A stretch of 64,000 bases of DNA from contig JAGWWY010000007.1 of the NCBI GenBank assembly GCA_018970145.1, positions 46,875-110,874 on the forward strand. The letters are read 5' to 3'. Each line of letters opens with the position of its first letter. Position 1 is the first letter of the stretch. This document shows positions 1 through 12,391 of the stretch, one piece after another. A program made the position numbers and the translations under genes. Source of the DNA: Gammaproteobacteria bacterium (GTDB lineage: Bacteria > Pseudomonadota > Gammaproteobacteria > Steroidobacterales > Steroidobacteraceae). The notes beneath the pieces are model-generated. The model did no database searches, was not told the DNA's origin, and worked only from the letters and a program-made list of their open reading frames with translations.

Positions 1-62
1 ATCGCGGTGACGCCTGATTGAAAGGATCGCGACAGATGTCTGGCAGATAGGTTACGCGAACA

Positions 63-1934
63 TTACAACGCCACTTGCCCACCTGACTCCTGGATACGAT
101 GCGGCGGGATACCGAGGTGTTCGCCAGCGAACTCGGCGTTGCGCGACATGAAAGCAAACACGGCTTTTTGGATCCGCGTCAACGGGGCGCGGCCGTTGGT
201 GACGATATCGTCGCGACCGATGACGTAGGTCACCTCCTGCGGAATCACATCCTTGTAGATTCGCTGCACGTCGCGAACGAGGGTCGGCACATTGATCGTC
301 TCCATGAAGCCGACGGTACAGTGCACACGAAGCAAGCCCTCACTCAGCTCCGTCGCCTTGGTTCGAGTACCAATGCTGACTCTCGGTGTCGACGCAACAC
401 CGATTGTCATGATGATCGTACGGGCGTGTATTACGCGGTTCACTTGAACATTTCGCACCAGCGTTCGGGGAATCCGTGCGCCGTGGCTTGTCAGGAAGAC
501 CACCGTCTTGTCGACGCGTTGCGGCTGCACCTCGGCTAGCAAGCGTCGAAATTCAGCTTCTGTGTAATCCTCTCGGCTCGTGATGGCGTGGATGGCATCG
601 CGACCTGACTGCCAAGTTCGCATGATCCAATACAGACTGGCGCCGAAGACCAAAGGCACCCAGCCGCCCGCGGCGACTTTTTGTAAGTTACCGAGTAGAT
701 ACGCTGCCTCGATCAACACAATGAATCCGAGCAGTGTGATCTGCAAACGACGCCACCGTGGGGTTGAGCTGCCAAGGAACAGCACCATCAACAGCGAGTC
801 AATCAACATGGTAATCGACACACCCACACCATAGGCGCCCGCCAAACTTTCGGACGAACCGAAACCAATCACGAGCGCGAGAGTGAAAAAGCACATCATC
901 CAATTGAGGAAAGGAACGTAAACCTGTCCGATCGACTCAGCCGATGAATGCTGGATCTTCATCCGCGGCAGCAAATCGATTCGCAAGCACTGGCGCGTGA
1001 TGGAAAAAACTCCAGAGATTACGGCCTGCGATGCAATGACCGTAGCAAGCGTTGCAAGCACGATGAATGGCAACAACAGCGGCTCCGGGACGAGCAGATA
1101 CAGCGGACTCTCGATTGCGCTGCCATCGCGCAATACCAACGCACCCTGTCCGAAGTAGTTCATCAGCAGCGCTGGGTAGACAAGAAACATGAACGCTCGC
1201 GAAATCGCGGGCCGCCCAAAGTGGCCTAGGTCGGCGTACAAGGCCTCACCACCAGTCACACACAAGAAAACCGCCCCAAAAACAGACAGTGCCAACAAAG
1301 GGTGCTGAACAATGATGTGTTCGGCGTAGATCGGATTGATCGCAGCCAGCACTTGCGGATTCTGCTGCACCGACAGCAACCCCAGCACGCCCAGCGAAAC
1401 GAACCAAACCAACATTACTGGACCGAATAAGCGTCCAATCTGTTCGGTCCCTTTACGCTGCACTACGAACAAGCCGATGAGAATCACCACGGCGATCGGT
1501 ACGATGAAACGGTGCAACGCCGGCGCGACCAGCTCGAGACCCTCGACGGCACTCAACACGGATATCGCCGGCGTGATCACACCGTCACCGAAGAACAGTG
1601 CGCAGCCTGCAACACCCAAGGCGAAGACCATCGACGACCAGCGGTAAGAAACTCGCGTGGCCGCAAGCTGCATCAACGAGAGCACACCACCCTCGCCGTC
1701 GTTATCTGCCCGAAGAACTATCGCGACATACTTGACGCCGACGACGAGTGTAATCGACCAGAAAATCAATGACAGAACGCCTAAGACGTTCTCCAAATTA
1801 GTTGGGTCGAGTTCGGATGCGGTGAAGACCGCTTTGAAGGCATAGAGCGGACTCGTACCGACATCACCGAACACCACTCCCATCGCACCGATGAGTAGCG
1901 GCAGAGAAACCGGGGATTTGGACTGCGTGGCCAT
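63..1934 (-). CDS. kup: Kup family potassium uptake permease
   Basis: Inner-membrane K+ importer of the KUP/HAK/KT family, thought to act by proton symport. The 623-residue length matches E. coli Kup (622). The family signature GVVFGDVGTSPLY lies at about residues 19-31. About a dozen hydrophobic segments fill the first 430 residues, followed by a soluble C-terminal domain. The ATG at 1934 gives the canonical N-terminus. A TATGAT -10-like box (1949-1954, minus) lies 14 nt before the ATG, so any transcript from it would have a very short leader. It is the last gene of a minus-strand run that starts at glmS, and is separated from the methyltransferase by 52 nt that include a perfect inverted repeat. 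Confidence 0.95.
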   Translation of the reverse strand: MATQSKSPVSLPLLIGAMGVVFGDVGTSPLYAFKAVFTASELDPTNLENVLGVLSLIFWSITLVVGVKYVAIVLRADNDGEGGVLSLMQLAATRVSYRWSSMVFALGVAGCALFFGDGVITPAISVLSAVEGLELVAPALHRFIVPIAVVILIGLFVVQRKGTEQIGRLFGPVMLVWFVSLGVLGLLSVQQNPQVLAAINPIYAEHIIVQHPLLALSVFGAVFLCVTGGEALYADLGHFGRPAISRAFMFLVYPALLMNYFGQGALVLRDGSAIESPLYLLVPEPLLLPFIVLATLATVIASQAVISGVFSITRQCLRIDLLPRMKIQHSSAESIGQVYVPFLNWMMCFFTLALVIGFGSSESLAGAYGVGVSITMLIDSLLMVLFLGSSTPRWRRLQITLLGFIVLIEAAYLLGNLQKVAAGGWVPLVFGASLYWIMRTWQSGRDAIHAITSREDYTEAEFRRLLAEVQPQRVDKTVVFLTSHGARIPRTLVRNVQVNRVIHARTIIMTIGVASTPRVSIGTRTKATELSEGLLRVHCTVGFMETINVPTLVRDVQRIYKDVIPQEVTYVIGRDDIVTNGRAPLTRIQKAVFAFMSRNAEFAGEHLGIPPHRIQESGGQVAL

Positions 1935-1963
1935 CGACGTGGGCCGGTATCATACGCCTCTCG

Positions 1964-1983
1964 AGATGACGTAACCGTCATCT
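1964..1983. repeat. Perfect 8-bp inverted repeat with 4-nt loop upstream of kup
   Basis: Arms AGATGACG (1964-1971) and CGTCATCT (1976-1983) flank the loop TAAC. It sits between the methyltransferase stop and the kup start, just upstream of the TATGAT box. There is no T-run after it on the minus strand, so it does not look like an intrinsic terminator for the upstream gene. An operator or an mRNA processing hairpin is possible. Confidence 0.5.
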
Positions 1984-1986
1984 TTG

Positions 1987-2619
1987 TTAGCCGGCGGTTT
2001 TTTTGGCCACTCCACTTGTCAACCACGACACGATCTTCGGCAATTTGGGTGCGTAACGCTCCTCGTAATCACTGGATTGAACCTTCAAACCCGCTCGCTC
2101 AATGAGTGATCGCACCGGGCGATTAAGATGACACCCGCCACCGATGACTTTCTGGATAGGAGTCAATCGATGTTGCCATCTAGCAACGCCCTCCTCCGGT
2201 GACAGGCCGTGTTCGAGAAACAAGAGTTGCCCGCCGGGCTTGAGCACCCGATGAACCTCACGCAGTGCCGAGTCAACATCGGCAATAGAACAGAGCGTAA
2301 AAGTACTGACGACGGTATCGAAGCTGCTCGCATCAAAGGGCAAGTGCTCCGCAGACAGTGGGTGCACGATGACCTCACACGTACTCTTCGCCACTCGCCG
2401 CTCGGCGCGGGCATGAAGTGCTGCGTCCGGCTCGACGATCTCGAGCTGCCGAACCGACTCCGGATAGTGAGAGAGATTGGCGCCCGTGCCGAACCCGATC
2501 TCCAGTACTCGGCCGATCGCTGGAGCCAACACCGGTCGTCGATATCGACTGATACGTCGATCACTCATCGCGCGATCGAGCAACGGCGGCAGGATGTAGC
2601 GACGGTATAACCTGGTCAC
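1987..2619 (-). CDS. METTL7-like class I SAM-dependent methyltransferase
   Basis: A 210-residue Rossmann-fold methyltransferase. The SAM-binding motif I is VLEIGFGTGANL (residues 38-49), followed by an acidic post-I motif (VEPDA). The second half (TFTLCSIADVDSALREV, then VLKPGG, LEHG and GCHLNR) resembles the METTL7/TMT1 thiol methyltransferase group as I recall it, rather than UbiE; this is recognition from memory, not a search. The N-terminal membrane anchor of animal METTL7 is missing. The GTG start at 2619 overlaps the SIMPL stop (GTGA), so translation is probably coupled. Substrate unknown; a small thiol or lipid is a guess. Confidence 0.8.
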   Translation of the reverse strand: MTRLYRRYILPPLLDRAMSDRRISRYRRPVLAPAIGRVLEIGFGTGANLSHYPESVRQLEIVEPDAALHARAERRVAKSTCEVIVHPLSAEHLPFDASSFDTVVSTFTLCSIADVDSALREVHRVLKPGGQLLFLEHGLSPEEGVARWQHRLTPIQKVIGGGCHLNRPVRSLIERAGLKVQSSDYEERYAPKLPKIVSWLTSGVAKKTAG

Positions 2620-3350
2620 GGTGCGATGGCGAAGCTGGCTTTTACGGCGACGCGCAAGCGGATGTCACCCGGTCGATAACTCTCGGCTACTGCTGTCTCA
2701 TCGGCCGACACACCAGACGCCCGCAGCAACATCGGCGCAGCGAACGCCGGCGTATCGGGCTCGATGGCGTCGACTCGAAGCACCGCTCCAAGCTCGGCAT
2801 CGAGTCCAGCAGCAACGGCAGCCGCGTTACGCTTGGCATCTCGGGTTGCGTCGGTGAGTAACTCGCGCCGAAGCACTCTTTCGTTTTGCAAAGCGAACTG
2901 GGGTGGCGCGATCTGATTGGCGCCCACTTTAACCACGCGCTCTAAAATGACGCCGAGCTTGTCGAGATCGAGCAAGCGGACCCGCACAATGCGAGCGACG
3001 AGATAGCCCTGCAGACGACGTACGCCCGTTTTGGAATCCCACGAGAATTCCGGTTGTACGACGAGCGAACCGCTATCGATAGCCTCATCGGCTAGACCCA
3101 GTTCTTTCAGGCTACGCAGCACCGAAACTGTTTTAGTGCCGGCCTCACGACGGGCGATGTCGAGCTTCGCGTCGCGACTGTCGATCGTGATGTCGAGATG
3201 CGCTACGTCCGGTCGGACCAAACGCTCCGCGGTGCCGGTGACGTTGATGACGCGAGTGGTCGACTCCGCGCGCGTCGCAGAGGCGGCGGACGCCAAGCAC
3301 AACGCTGCGAGCGCAACGAGGAACGCCCGCGTATTTTGACTATGTTTCAT
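2616..3350 (-). CDS. SIMPL (DUF541) domain periplasmic protein
   Basis: A 244-residue protein with a clear signal peptide (hydrophobic FLVALAALCLASAASA, cleavage near residue 25) and a SIMPL/DUF541 body: the GTAERLVRPDVAHLDITIDS opening and the RLRVAVKASFAI ending are typical. Family members such as E. coli YggE are linked to oxidative stress, but the biochemical role is unsettled. The start at 3350 is chosen because it shares ATGA with the stop of the upstream DUF2238 gene and begins directly at the signal peptide. A longer frame exists but lacks support. It overlaps the methyltransferase downstream by 4 nt. Confidence 0.85.
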   Translation of the reverse strand: MKHSQNTRAFLVALAALCLASAASATRAESTTRVINVTGTAERLVRPDVAHLDITIDSRDAKLDIARREAGTKTVSVLRSLKELGLADEAIDSGSLVVQPEFSWDSKTGVRRLQGYLVARIVRVRLLDLDKLGVILERVVKVGANQIAPPQFALQNERVLRRELLTDATRDAKRNAAAVAAGLDAELGAVLRVDAIEPDTPAFAAPMLLRASGVSADETAVAESYRPGDIRLRVAVKASFAIAP

Positions 3351-3943
3351 AGGAGAAAAACCAGAAGCATGGTGATGATCGACCCCAGAGTAGCAAGCGC
3401 CATATCTTTTTGTGCATCCCACTCATCGCCTTGCGCGCCAAGATAAGCGGCGCCCTGTCCGTCGCCCAGGATTTCAGTCGCCCACCATTCCAGCACTTCG
3501 AAAATCATACTAGTGGCCATCACGAGCACCGGTGAGAGCACGTAGCTCCAATAGCCGACCGGTTTTGCATAGAGCTCGAACAGCTCAAAAAAAGGATACG
3601 CGAGCAATAAACCGTAGGCGAAATGAACAAGCCGATCGTAGTGGTTACGAGCCCAGCCGAACAACTTCGATAGCCGGACGCCAATCACCGCGTGTGTCGC
3701 ATCGTCATAAGGTACCCGGACGTACGTGTAGTACCCGCCGATGGTGTGCATGACGAGAAATATCACGATCAGGGTGTACGCGAGGTCGCCAAGGGGCCAA
3801 GTCGGATAAGTCCAGACCAGCGCGACAACCGTCGCGACCGTAAAGGAGTTCTCGGCGATCCAGACGGAACGATCGTGCGGCTTGATCGCGAGCAGCAACC
3901 AGAGAACAGCGAACGGCAGCAGTAGCCAGTGTAGGTATGCCAT
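3347..3943 (-). CDS. DUF2238 (YjdF-like) integral membrane protein
   Basis: A 198-residue polytopic membrane protein with about five or six hydrophobic segments. Features typical of DUF2238/YjdF are the GGYYTYVRVPYDD motif, NHYDRLVHFAYGLLLAYP and a C-terminal DEWDAQKDMALATLGS segment with conserved acidic and His residues. The family function is unknown. It begins 17 nt after the glmS stop and ends in a 4-nt overlap with the SIMPL gene, so glmS, this gene, the SIMPL gene and the methyltransferase are probably co-transcribed. Confidence 0.85.
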   Translation of the reverse strand: MAYLHWLLLPFAVLWLLLAIKPHDRSVWIAENSFTVATVVALVWTYPTWPLGDLAYTLIVIFLVMHTIGGYYTYVRVPYDDATHAVIGVRLSKLFGWARNHYDRLVHFAYGLLLAYPFFELFELYAKPVGYWSYVLSPVLVMATSMIFEVLEWWATEILGDGQGAAYLGAQGDEWDAQKDMALATLGSIITMLLVFLL

Positions 3944-3960
3944 CGTTTGAGAGTGGAGTG

Positions 3961-5796
3961 CTACTCCACCGTCACCGATTTCGCGAGGTTACGAGGCTTG
4001 TCAACATCAGTGCCGCGCGCGGTCGCCACATGGTACGACAGCAACTGCAGGGGGATGGTGTAAACCACCGGGGCCTGCAGATAGCTCACGTGTTTCGGCA
4101 TGGTAATCACCGTGACACCATCAGAGGACTGCATGCCGGAATCGGGGTCGGCAAAGACGATGAGTTCGCCGCCGCGGGCTCGCACTTCCATCAGGTTCGA
4201 TTTGAGCTTCTCAAGCAGATCGGTGTTTGGCGCCACGGCGACCACGGGCATGTCGTCATCGACCAGGGCTAGAGGTCCGTGTTTGAGCTCACCGGCCGCA
4301 TAAGCCTCGGCGTGGATGTAGGAAATTTCTTTGAGCTTGAGCGCTCCTTCCATCGCGATCGGGTGCATGGTGCCGCGACCCAGGAAAAGCGCATGGTGTT
4401 TCGGTACGAAGCGCTGCGCCAACTCGCGGATCACCGGATCGAGCGCAAGCGTTTTCTCCATCATGCCCGGGAGCTCAACCAAGCGACTGACGAGCGTGTG
4501 CTCCTGCTCCGGGCTCGCACCGTGCGTCTTCGCCAAAGCGACGACCAACATGCCAAGTGCGACCAACTGAGTGGTGAAAGCCTTGGTCGAGGCGACGCCG
4601 ATCTCGGGGCCTGCGCGCGTGAGCATCACGAGCGCAGACTCGCGCACGAGAGAGCTCTCGGGCACGTTGCAGATGGCGAGCGAACTCAAATACCCCGCTT
4701 GTTTGGCAAGACGCAGCGCAGCCAGCGTATCGGCGGTCTCGCCCGATTGGCTGATCGTGACAAACAGCGAGTTTTTCGGCACGACTGGATTACGGTAGCG
4801 ATATTCGCTTGCGATTTCGACCGTGCAGGGAATTTTCGCTAGCTGCTCGATCAGGTAATGAGCAACATAGCCTGCGTGGTAGCTCGTACCGCAAGCGACG
4901 ATATGCACGTGCTCGGTCTTGGCGAAGATCTCGCTCGCAGCCGGACCAAATGCCGCCTCGAGCAAGCGGCCGTTGGCGACCCGCTCTTGCAGCGTGTCGG
5001 CCAGTGCACGCGGCTGCTCATGAATTTCTTTGAGCATGAAATGCTCGTATTGGCCTTTCTCGGCCGCATCGGCGGAAAGCTCGCTGACGTGCAACTTGCG
5101 CTCGACGTTCGAGCCTTCACGATCGACCACTTTGACGCTCTGACGACGCACCTCGGCAACATCGCCCTCCTCGAGGAACAAGAAGTTCCGCGTGACCGGC
5201 AGCAGCGCGGCGATGTCGGAAGCGACGAAGTTTTCACCCTCGCCCAAACCGATGACGACGGGGCAACCCTCGCGCGCCAGAATCACGCGATCGGGGTCGC
5301 GCTCGCTGACGACCGCCAAGGCATAGGCGCCTTCGAGCTCGCTCACCGTGGCGCGCACCGCCTTGAACAGATCACCGACGGATTTCATGTGGTGATGGAT
5401 GCGATGGGCGATGACTTCCGTATCAGTTTCCGAAGTAAACTCGTACCCTGCGGCTCGCAACTCGGCTCGCAACTCATCGTGGTTTTCGATGATACCGTTG
5501 TGGACGATGGCGAGGCCGTCTTCGGAAATGTGCGGGTGCGCGTTACGTTCGCTCGGCACACCGTGGGTCGCCCATCGCGTGTGCGCGATACCAATCGAGC
5601 CATGGGTGGGTGATGCATCGATGGCATCTTGCAGGATTTGCACTTTGCCGACCGTGCGCACCCGCTTGAGATGCCCCGAGCCGTTGAGCACGGCGACGCC
5701 AGCCGAGTCGTAGCCACGGTATTCGAGCCGACGCAAACCCTCGATCAGGATGGGGACAATATCGCGCTCAGCAATAGCTCCGACGATTCCGCACAT
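3961..5796 (-). CDS. glmS: Glutamine--fructose-6-phosphate aminotransferase
   Basis: Makes glucosamine-6-phosphate from fructose-6-phosphate and glutamine, the first committed step to UDP-GlcNAc for peptidoglycan and LPS. The 611 residues match the family (E. coli 609). MCGIVGA places the N-terminal nucleophile Cys2. An Ntn glutaminase domain fills about residues 2-240, and two SIS sugar isomerase domains follow (ACGTSYHAG near 305; [17 protein letters not shown] near 485). The C-terminus [13 protein letters not shown] is classical. It is separated from glmU by a toxin-antitoxin pair. A hairpin 20 nt before its ATG may affect expression. Confidence 0.97.
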   Translation of the reverse strand: MCGIVGAIAERDIVPILIEGLRRLEYRGYDSAGVAVLNGSGHLKRVRTVGKVQILQDAIDASPTHGSIGIAHTRWATHGVPSERNAHPHISEDGLAIVHNGIIENHDELRAELRAAGYEFTSETDTEVIAHRIHHHMKSVGDLFKAVRATVSELEGAYALAVVSERDPDRVILAREGCPVVIGLGEGENFVASDIAALLPVTRNFLFLEEGDVAEVRRQSVKVVDREGSNVERKLHVSELSADAAEKGQYEHFMLKEIHEQPRALADTLQERVANGRLLEAAFGPAASEIFAKTEHVHIVACGTSYHAGYVAHYLIEQLAKIPCTVEIASEYRYRNPVVPKNSLFVTISQSGETADTLAALRLAKQAGYLSSLAICNVPESSLVRESALVMLTRAGPEIGVASTKAFTTQLVALGMLVVALAKTHGASPEQEHTLVSRLVELPGMMEKTLALDPVIRELAQRFVPKHHALFLGRGTMHPIAMEGALKLKEISYIHAEAYAAGELKHGPLALVDDDMPVVAVAPNTDLLEKLKSNLMEVRARGGELIVFADPDSGMQSSDGVTVITMPKHVSYLQAPVVYTIPLQLLSYHVATARGTDVDKPRNLAKSVTVE

Positions 5797-5816
5797 GTAG
5801 CAAAGTCCGGTTGAAC

Positions 5817-5837
5817 AAAGGCGTATTTTGCGCCTTT
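5817..5837 (-). terminator. Hairpin (possible terminator or attenuator) between toxin gene and glmS
   Basis: AAAGGCG (5817-5823) and CGCCTTT (5831-5837) form a 7-bp stem with a 7-nt loop. T-rich bases follow on either strand (TTTGTT on minus, TTTTCT on plus). A second imperfect hairpin (ATCACCC / GGGTGGT, 5853-5871) lies just before it, directly behind the toxin stop. Together they could end toxin-antitoxin transcription or act in the glmS leader, since glmS starts 20 nt further on. Confidence 0.5.
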
Positions 5838-5872
5838 TCTAGGGACAGATACATCACCCGAAGTGGGTGGTT

Positions 5873-6268
5873 TCAGCGAGCGGATTTATCTAGGCGTAGC
5901 GCGCCGTCCAATTTCGCGAAAGCGCGATCAAACGTGGCGAGCGGACTGTGCCCATGCTGCCGTGCGACTTCAAGAATCAGTAAATCACCCAAGCCGACCG
6001 ACGCGCTCTGTCGCGAGAGTGTCACCACACGACGTACTACCTCAGGTTCCTGCAACACCAAACTTTCGTGGTCGAGCAGAACCTCGAAGGTTCGGGTCAA
6101 TTGTTGCGGTGTTCGTCGATAGCTGACCGTCAAAACCCAGATGGTTTCAAGCAGCACCAATAGCGAGACCCAAGCGCCCGGGCGAACAAACATATCTGCA
6201 AGTTTCGCTTGTTCGAGATCGTCTCGAACCAGCATACGCACGAGTACGTTGGTATCAACGGCGCGCAT
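5873..6268 (-). CDS. PIN-domain toxin (VapC-like ribonuclease)
   Basis: A 131-residue PIN protein. The acidic metal-site residues are visible: D5 in AVDTN, E41 in LLETIW, the Asp in VGLGDLLIL and the Asp in TFDRAF. Family members are Mg2+-dependent RNases, often cutting tRNA or rRNA loops. The ATG at 6268 gives the standard MRAVDTN start and overlaps the antitoxin end by 14 nt, a normal antitoxin-first arrangement. The target RNA cannot be read from sequence. The pair lies between two essential aminosugar genes. Confidence 0.88.
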   Translation of the reverse strand: MRAVDTNVLVRMLVRDDLEQAKLADMFVRPGAWVSLLVLLETIWVLTVSYRRTPQQLTRTFEVLLDHESLVLQEPEVVRRVVTLSRQSASVGLGDLLILEVARQHGHSPLATFDRAFAKLDGALRLDKSAR

Positions 6269-6524
6269 GACGTTGCCGGATATAAGCGGCGATCGCTTCC
6301 TTGGTATCGACGGGCTTACGCGAGGACGGTGCGACGTCACCAAACAAGGCCTGATGAGCATCGAGTGTGGTTGTCTTGCCGGCTCGACGGACGATGAAAC
6401 TGTCGTCGCGCAACTCCCACTCAAGCACGGCACCCGGGCCGACACCGAGGCGCTTGCGAACTTCCGCTGGCACGGAGATCTGCCCTTGAGCCGTGATGCG
6501 TGACTGCAGCAACTTCATCCACAT
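6255..6524 (-). CDS. AbrB/MazE-type antitoxin (VapB-like)
   Basis: An 89-residue protein with an N-terminal SpoVT-AbrB swapped-hairpin DNA-binding domain (KLLQSRITAQGQISVPAEVRK-type start with LGVGPGAVLEWEL) and a charged C-terminal tail that would bind and block the PIN toxin. It should repress its own operon. The start is either M1 at 6524 or M3 at 6518; an inverted repeat lies immediately upstream and covers the only GGGG that could act as ribosome binding site. Confidence 0.85.
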   Translation of the reverse strand: MWMKLLQSRITAQGQISVPAEVRKRLGVGPGAVLEWELRDDSFIVRRAGKTTTLDAHQALFGDVAPSSRKPVDTKEAIAAYIRQRHARR

Positions 6525-6526
6525 AA

Positions 6527-6540
6527 ATTACCCCGGTAAT
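6527..6540. promoter_or_regulatory. Inverted repeat, probable autoregulatory operator of the toxin-antitoxin operon
   Basis: ATTACC and GGTAAT arms separated by CC, ending 2 nt before the antitoxin ATG on the minus strand. The position, directly over the translation start region, fits AbrB-family autorepression. A second repeat (TCCGACG / CGTCGGA, 6581-6596) lies further upstream behind glmU. Confidence 0.55.
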
Positions 6541-6625
6541 GAAGTCGGGACAAGTTGCTTATTTTGGTGGGCTGCTCGCGTCCGACGCCCGTCGGAAAAC
6601 AGGTCAAGAAACGAATAAAGGAAAC

Positions 6626-8026
6626 TCAGCGCTTCTTCTGCGGCCGTTTCCAGCCATCGAGAGTGAGCTGCTTGGCCCTGGCCACGGTGAGCTTGCGCGC
6701 CGGCACGTCCTTGGTGACCGTCGAGCCGGCACCGACGGTCGCACCTTCGCCGATGGTGATCGGAGCGACGAGAACCGAATTGGATCCGGTGTGCGCGTCA
6801 TCACCGATGGTGGTGTGATGTTTATTCGCACCGTCGTAGTTGGCGATGATGGTGCCGGCGCCGATGTTGACCCGTGCGCCGACCGTCGCATCGCCGACGT
6901 AAGCGAGATGGTTAGCTTTGGCGCCCGTTGCCATCGACGAGTTTTTGACCTCGACGAAGTTGCCGATGTGGACATCGTCCGCGAGCTCAGCGCCCGGTCG
7001 TAGCCGCGCGAACGGCCCGATGAGCGAGCCCGCGCCGACGCTCGCTTGCTCGATGACACAGTTCGGATGAACCACGACATCGCCCGCGATATCGCAATCA
7101 CGCAGTACACAATTCGGTCCGATGCGCACTCGATCGCCGAGCGTGACTCGCCCTTCGAACACCACATTGATATCGATCGACACATCACGACCGATCGACA
7201 CGGGGCCTCGAACATCGACTCGCGCGGGATCGACGAGCGTAGCGCCCGCCTGCATCAGTTCACGCGCACGCAGACGCCGGTGCTCTGCTTCGACCTCGGC
7301 CAGCTGCAACTTGTCGTTGATGCCAAGTACCTCAGCGACCGTCGGCGCGATGAGGGGTTGGACTAGGACGCCATCGGCAACCGCCATTTCGATGATGTCG
7401 GTGAGGTAGTACTCACCTTGAGCATTGCTGTTCTTCAGACGACTAAGCCAAGCGCGCAACTGTGCGACCGGCACAGCCATGACGCCCGTGTTGCCTTCGC
7501 GAATCGCAAGTTCATCAGAGGTGGCATCTTTCTGCTCGACGATGCGCAGCACCTTGCCATCGGCATCACGCACGATACGACCATAGCCGGTCGGGTCGTC
7601 GAGCATCACGGTCAGCAAGGACATGGCGCCCTCACCGGCCAGCAGCAGCAAGTTCGTCAAGGTCTCCGCGCGAATCAGCGGCACATCACCATAGAGGACA
7701 AGCGCAATGGCCGCATCGTCGAGCGCGGGCAGTGCCTGCTGCACTGCATGACCGGTACCGAGTTGCTCGGCCTGCAAGGCCCATTGCAAGCTGGAGTCTG
7801 CGGCGAAAGCTTCACGAACACGATCGCCACCGTGGCCGAAAACCACATGCACGGATGCCGGGTTCAAACTTTGGGCGGTGGAGATCACATGGCCGAGAAG
7901 AGGCCGGCCAGCCAAAGGCTGCAAAACTTTCGGCAGGTCGGATTTCATCCGCTTGCCCTGGCCGGCGGCCAGAATGACGATCGAGAGAGGCAAACCAGAC
8001 CGAGCGCTGCTCGAGTCTCGAGCCAT
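6626..8026 (-). CDS. glmU: Bifunctional UDP-N-acetylglucosamine pyrophosphorylase / glucosamine-1-phosphate acetyltransferase
   Basis: Carries out the last two steps to UDP-GlcNAc. The 466 residues are slightly longer than E. coli GlmU (456) because of about ten extra N-terminal residues. The uridylyltransferase motif LAAGQGKRMKSDLPKVLQ is at 19-36. The C-terminal half is a left-handed beta-helix with hexapeptide repeats, and the acetyltransferase motifs NFVEVKNSS, NHLAYVGDATVG and GAGTIIANYDG are present. It starts 2 nt after the atpC stop, so it is probably the last gene of the ATP synthase unit, a common proteobacterial order. Confidence 0.96.
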   Translation of the reverse strand: MARDSSSARSGLPLSIVILAAGQGKRMKSDLPKVLQPLAGRPLLGHVISTAQSLNPASVHVVFGHGGDRVREAFAADSSLQWALQAEQLGTGHAVQQALPALDDAAIALVLYGDVPLIRAETLTNLLLLAGEGAMSLLTVMLDDPTGYGRIVRDADGKVLRIVEQKDATSDELAIREGNTGVMAVPVAQLRAWLSRLKNSNAQGEYYLTDIIEMAVADGVLVQPLIAPTVAEVLGINDKLQLAEVEAEHRRLRARELMQAGATLVDPARVDVRGPVSIGRDVSIDINVVFEGRVTLGDRVRIGPNCVLRDCDIAGDVVVHPNCVIEQASVGAGSLIGPFARLRPGAELADDVHIGNFVEVKNSSMATGAKANHLAYVGDATVGARVNIGAGTIIANYDGANKHHTTIGDDAHTGSNSVLVAPITIGEGATVGAGSTVTKDVPARKLTVARAKQLTLDGWKRPQKKR

Positions 8027-8028
8027 GA

Positions 8029-8454
8029 TCAGCCTTTGATCTTGCGCAGTTTCGCGATCATCTTCAGCTGAGCCGCCGCACGAACGAGTTCGGCAAGCGC
8101 TTCAGCTTCAGAAATCTTGTCGAGGTGGCTCGCGAGCAATTCTTCGGCGCGCTGCTTGGCCTCGAGAGCGCGGGCCTCGTCGAGATCATGAGCCCGTAGA
8201 GCGGTGTCGGCGAGAACGGTCACCTTCTTCGGCTGAATCTCGATGGCGCCACCGCCGACGAAAAAGGATTGCTCCTCACCTTCTGGTGTCAACACGCGAA
8301 CTTCGCCCGACTTGAGCAGCGTCAACAACGGAGCGTGACGGGGCGCGATGCCCATCTCACCCTGCGACGCCGGGACGAACACCATCTTCGCCGCTCCCGA
8401 GAAAATCTCGCCTTCGGCGCTGACGATATCGCAATGGATGGTGTTATCGGCCAT
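8029..8454 (-). CDS. atpC: F-type ATP synthase subunit epsilon
   Basis: Central-stalk epsilon subunit (141 residues), which couples rotation to catalysis and inhibits ATP hydrolysis. It begins with the family opening (CDIVSAEGEIFSG, PASQGEMGIAPRHAPLLT), forming the N-terminal beta-sandwich, followed by the helical hairpin (EARALEAKQRAEELLA onward). Last structural gene of the atp operon, 27 nt after atpD. Confidence 0.96.
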   Translation of the reverse strand: MADNTIHCDIVSAEGEIFSGAAKMVFVPASQGEMGIAPRHAPLLTLLKSGEVRVLTPEGEEQSFFVGGGAIEIQPKKVTVLADTALRAHDLDEARALEAKQRAEELLASHLDKISEAEALAELVRAAAQLKMIAKLRKIKG

Positions 8455-8481
8455 GTGGGGTTACCCGTGTTGCAACCGCAA

Positions 8482-10805
<2,324 letters not shown>

Positions 10806-10819
10806 GCGTTGTCAGCCGA

Positions 10820-12358
<1,539 letters not shown>

Positions 12359-12391
12359 GTGTGGTCCTCTAAAATTCTTGCAACGACTGGC

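Noticed and set aside
5797..5872. glmS ribozyme or riboswitch
   Set aside because: The gap is only 76 nt, too short for the glmS ribozyme, and no core motif is visible; simple hairpins only.
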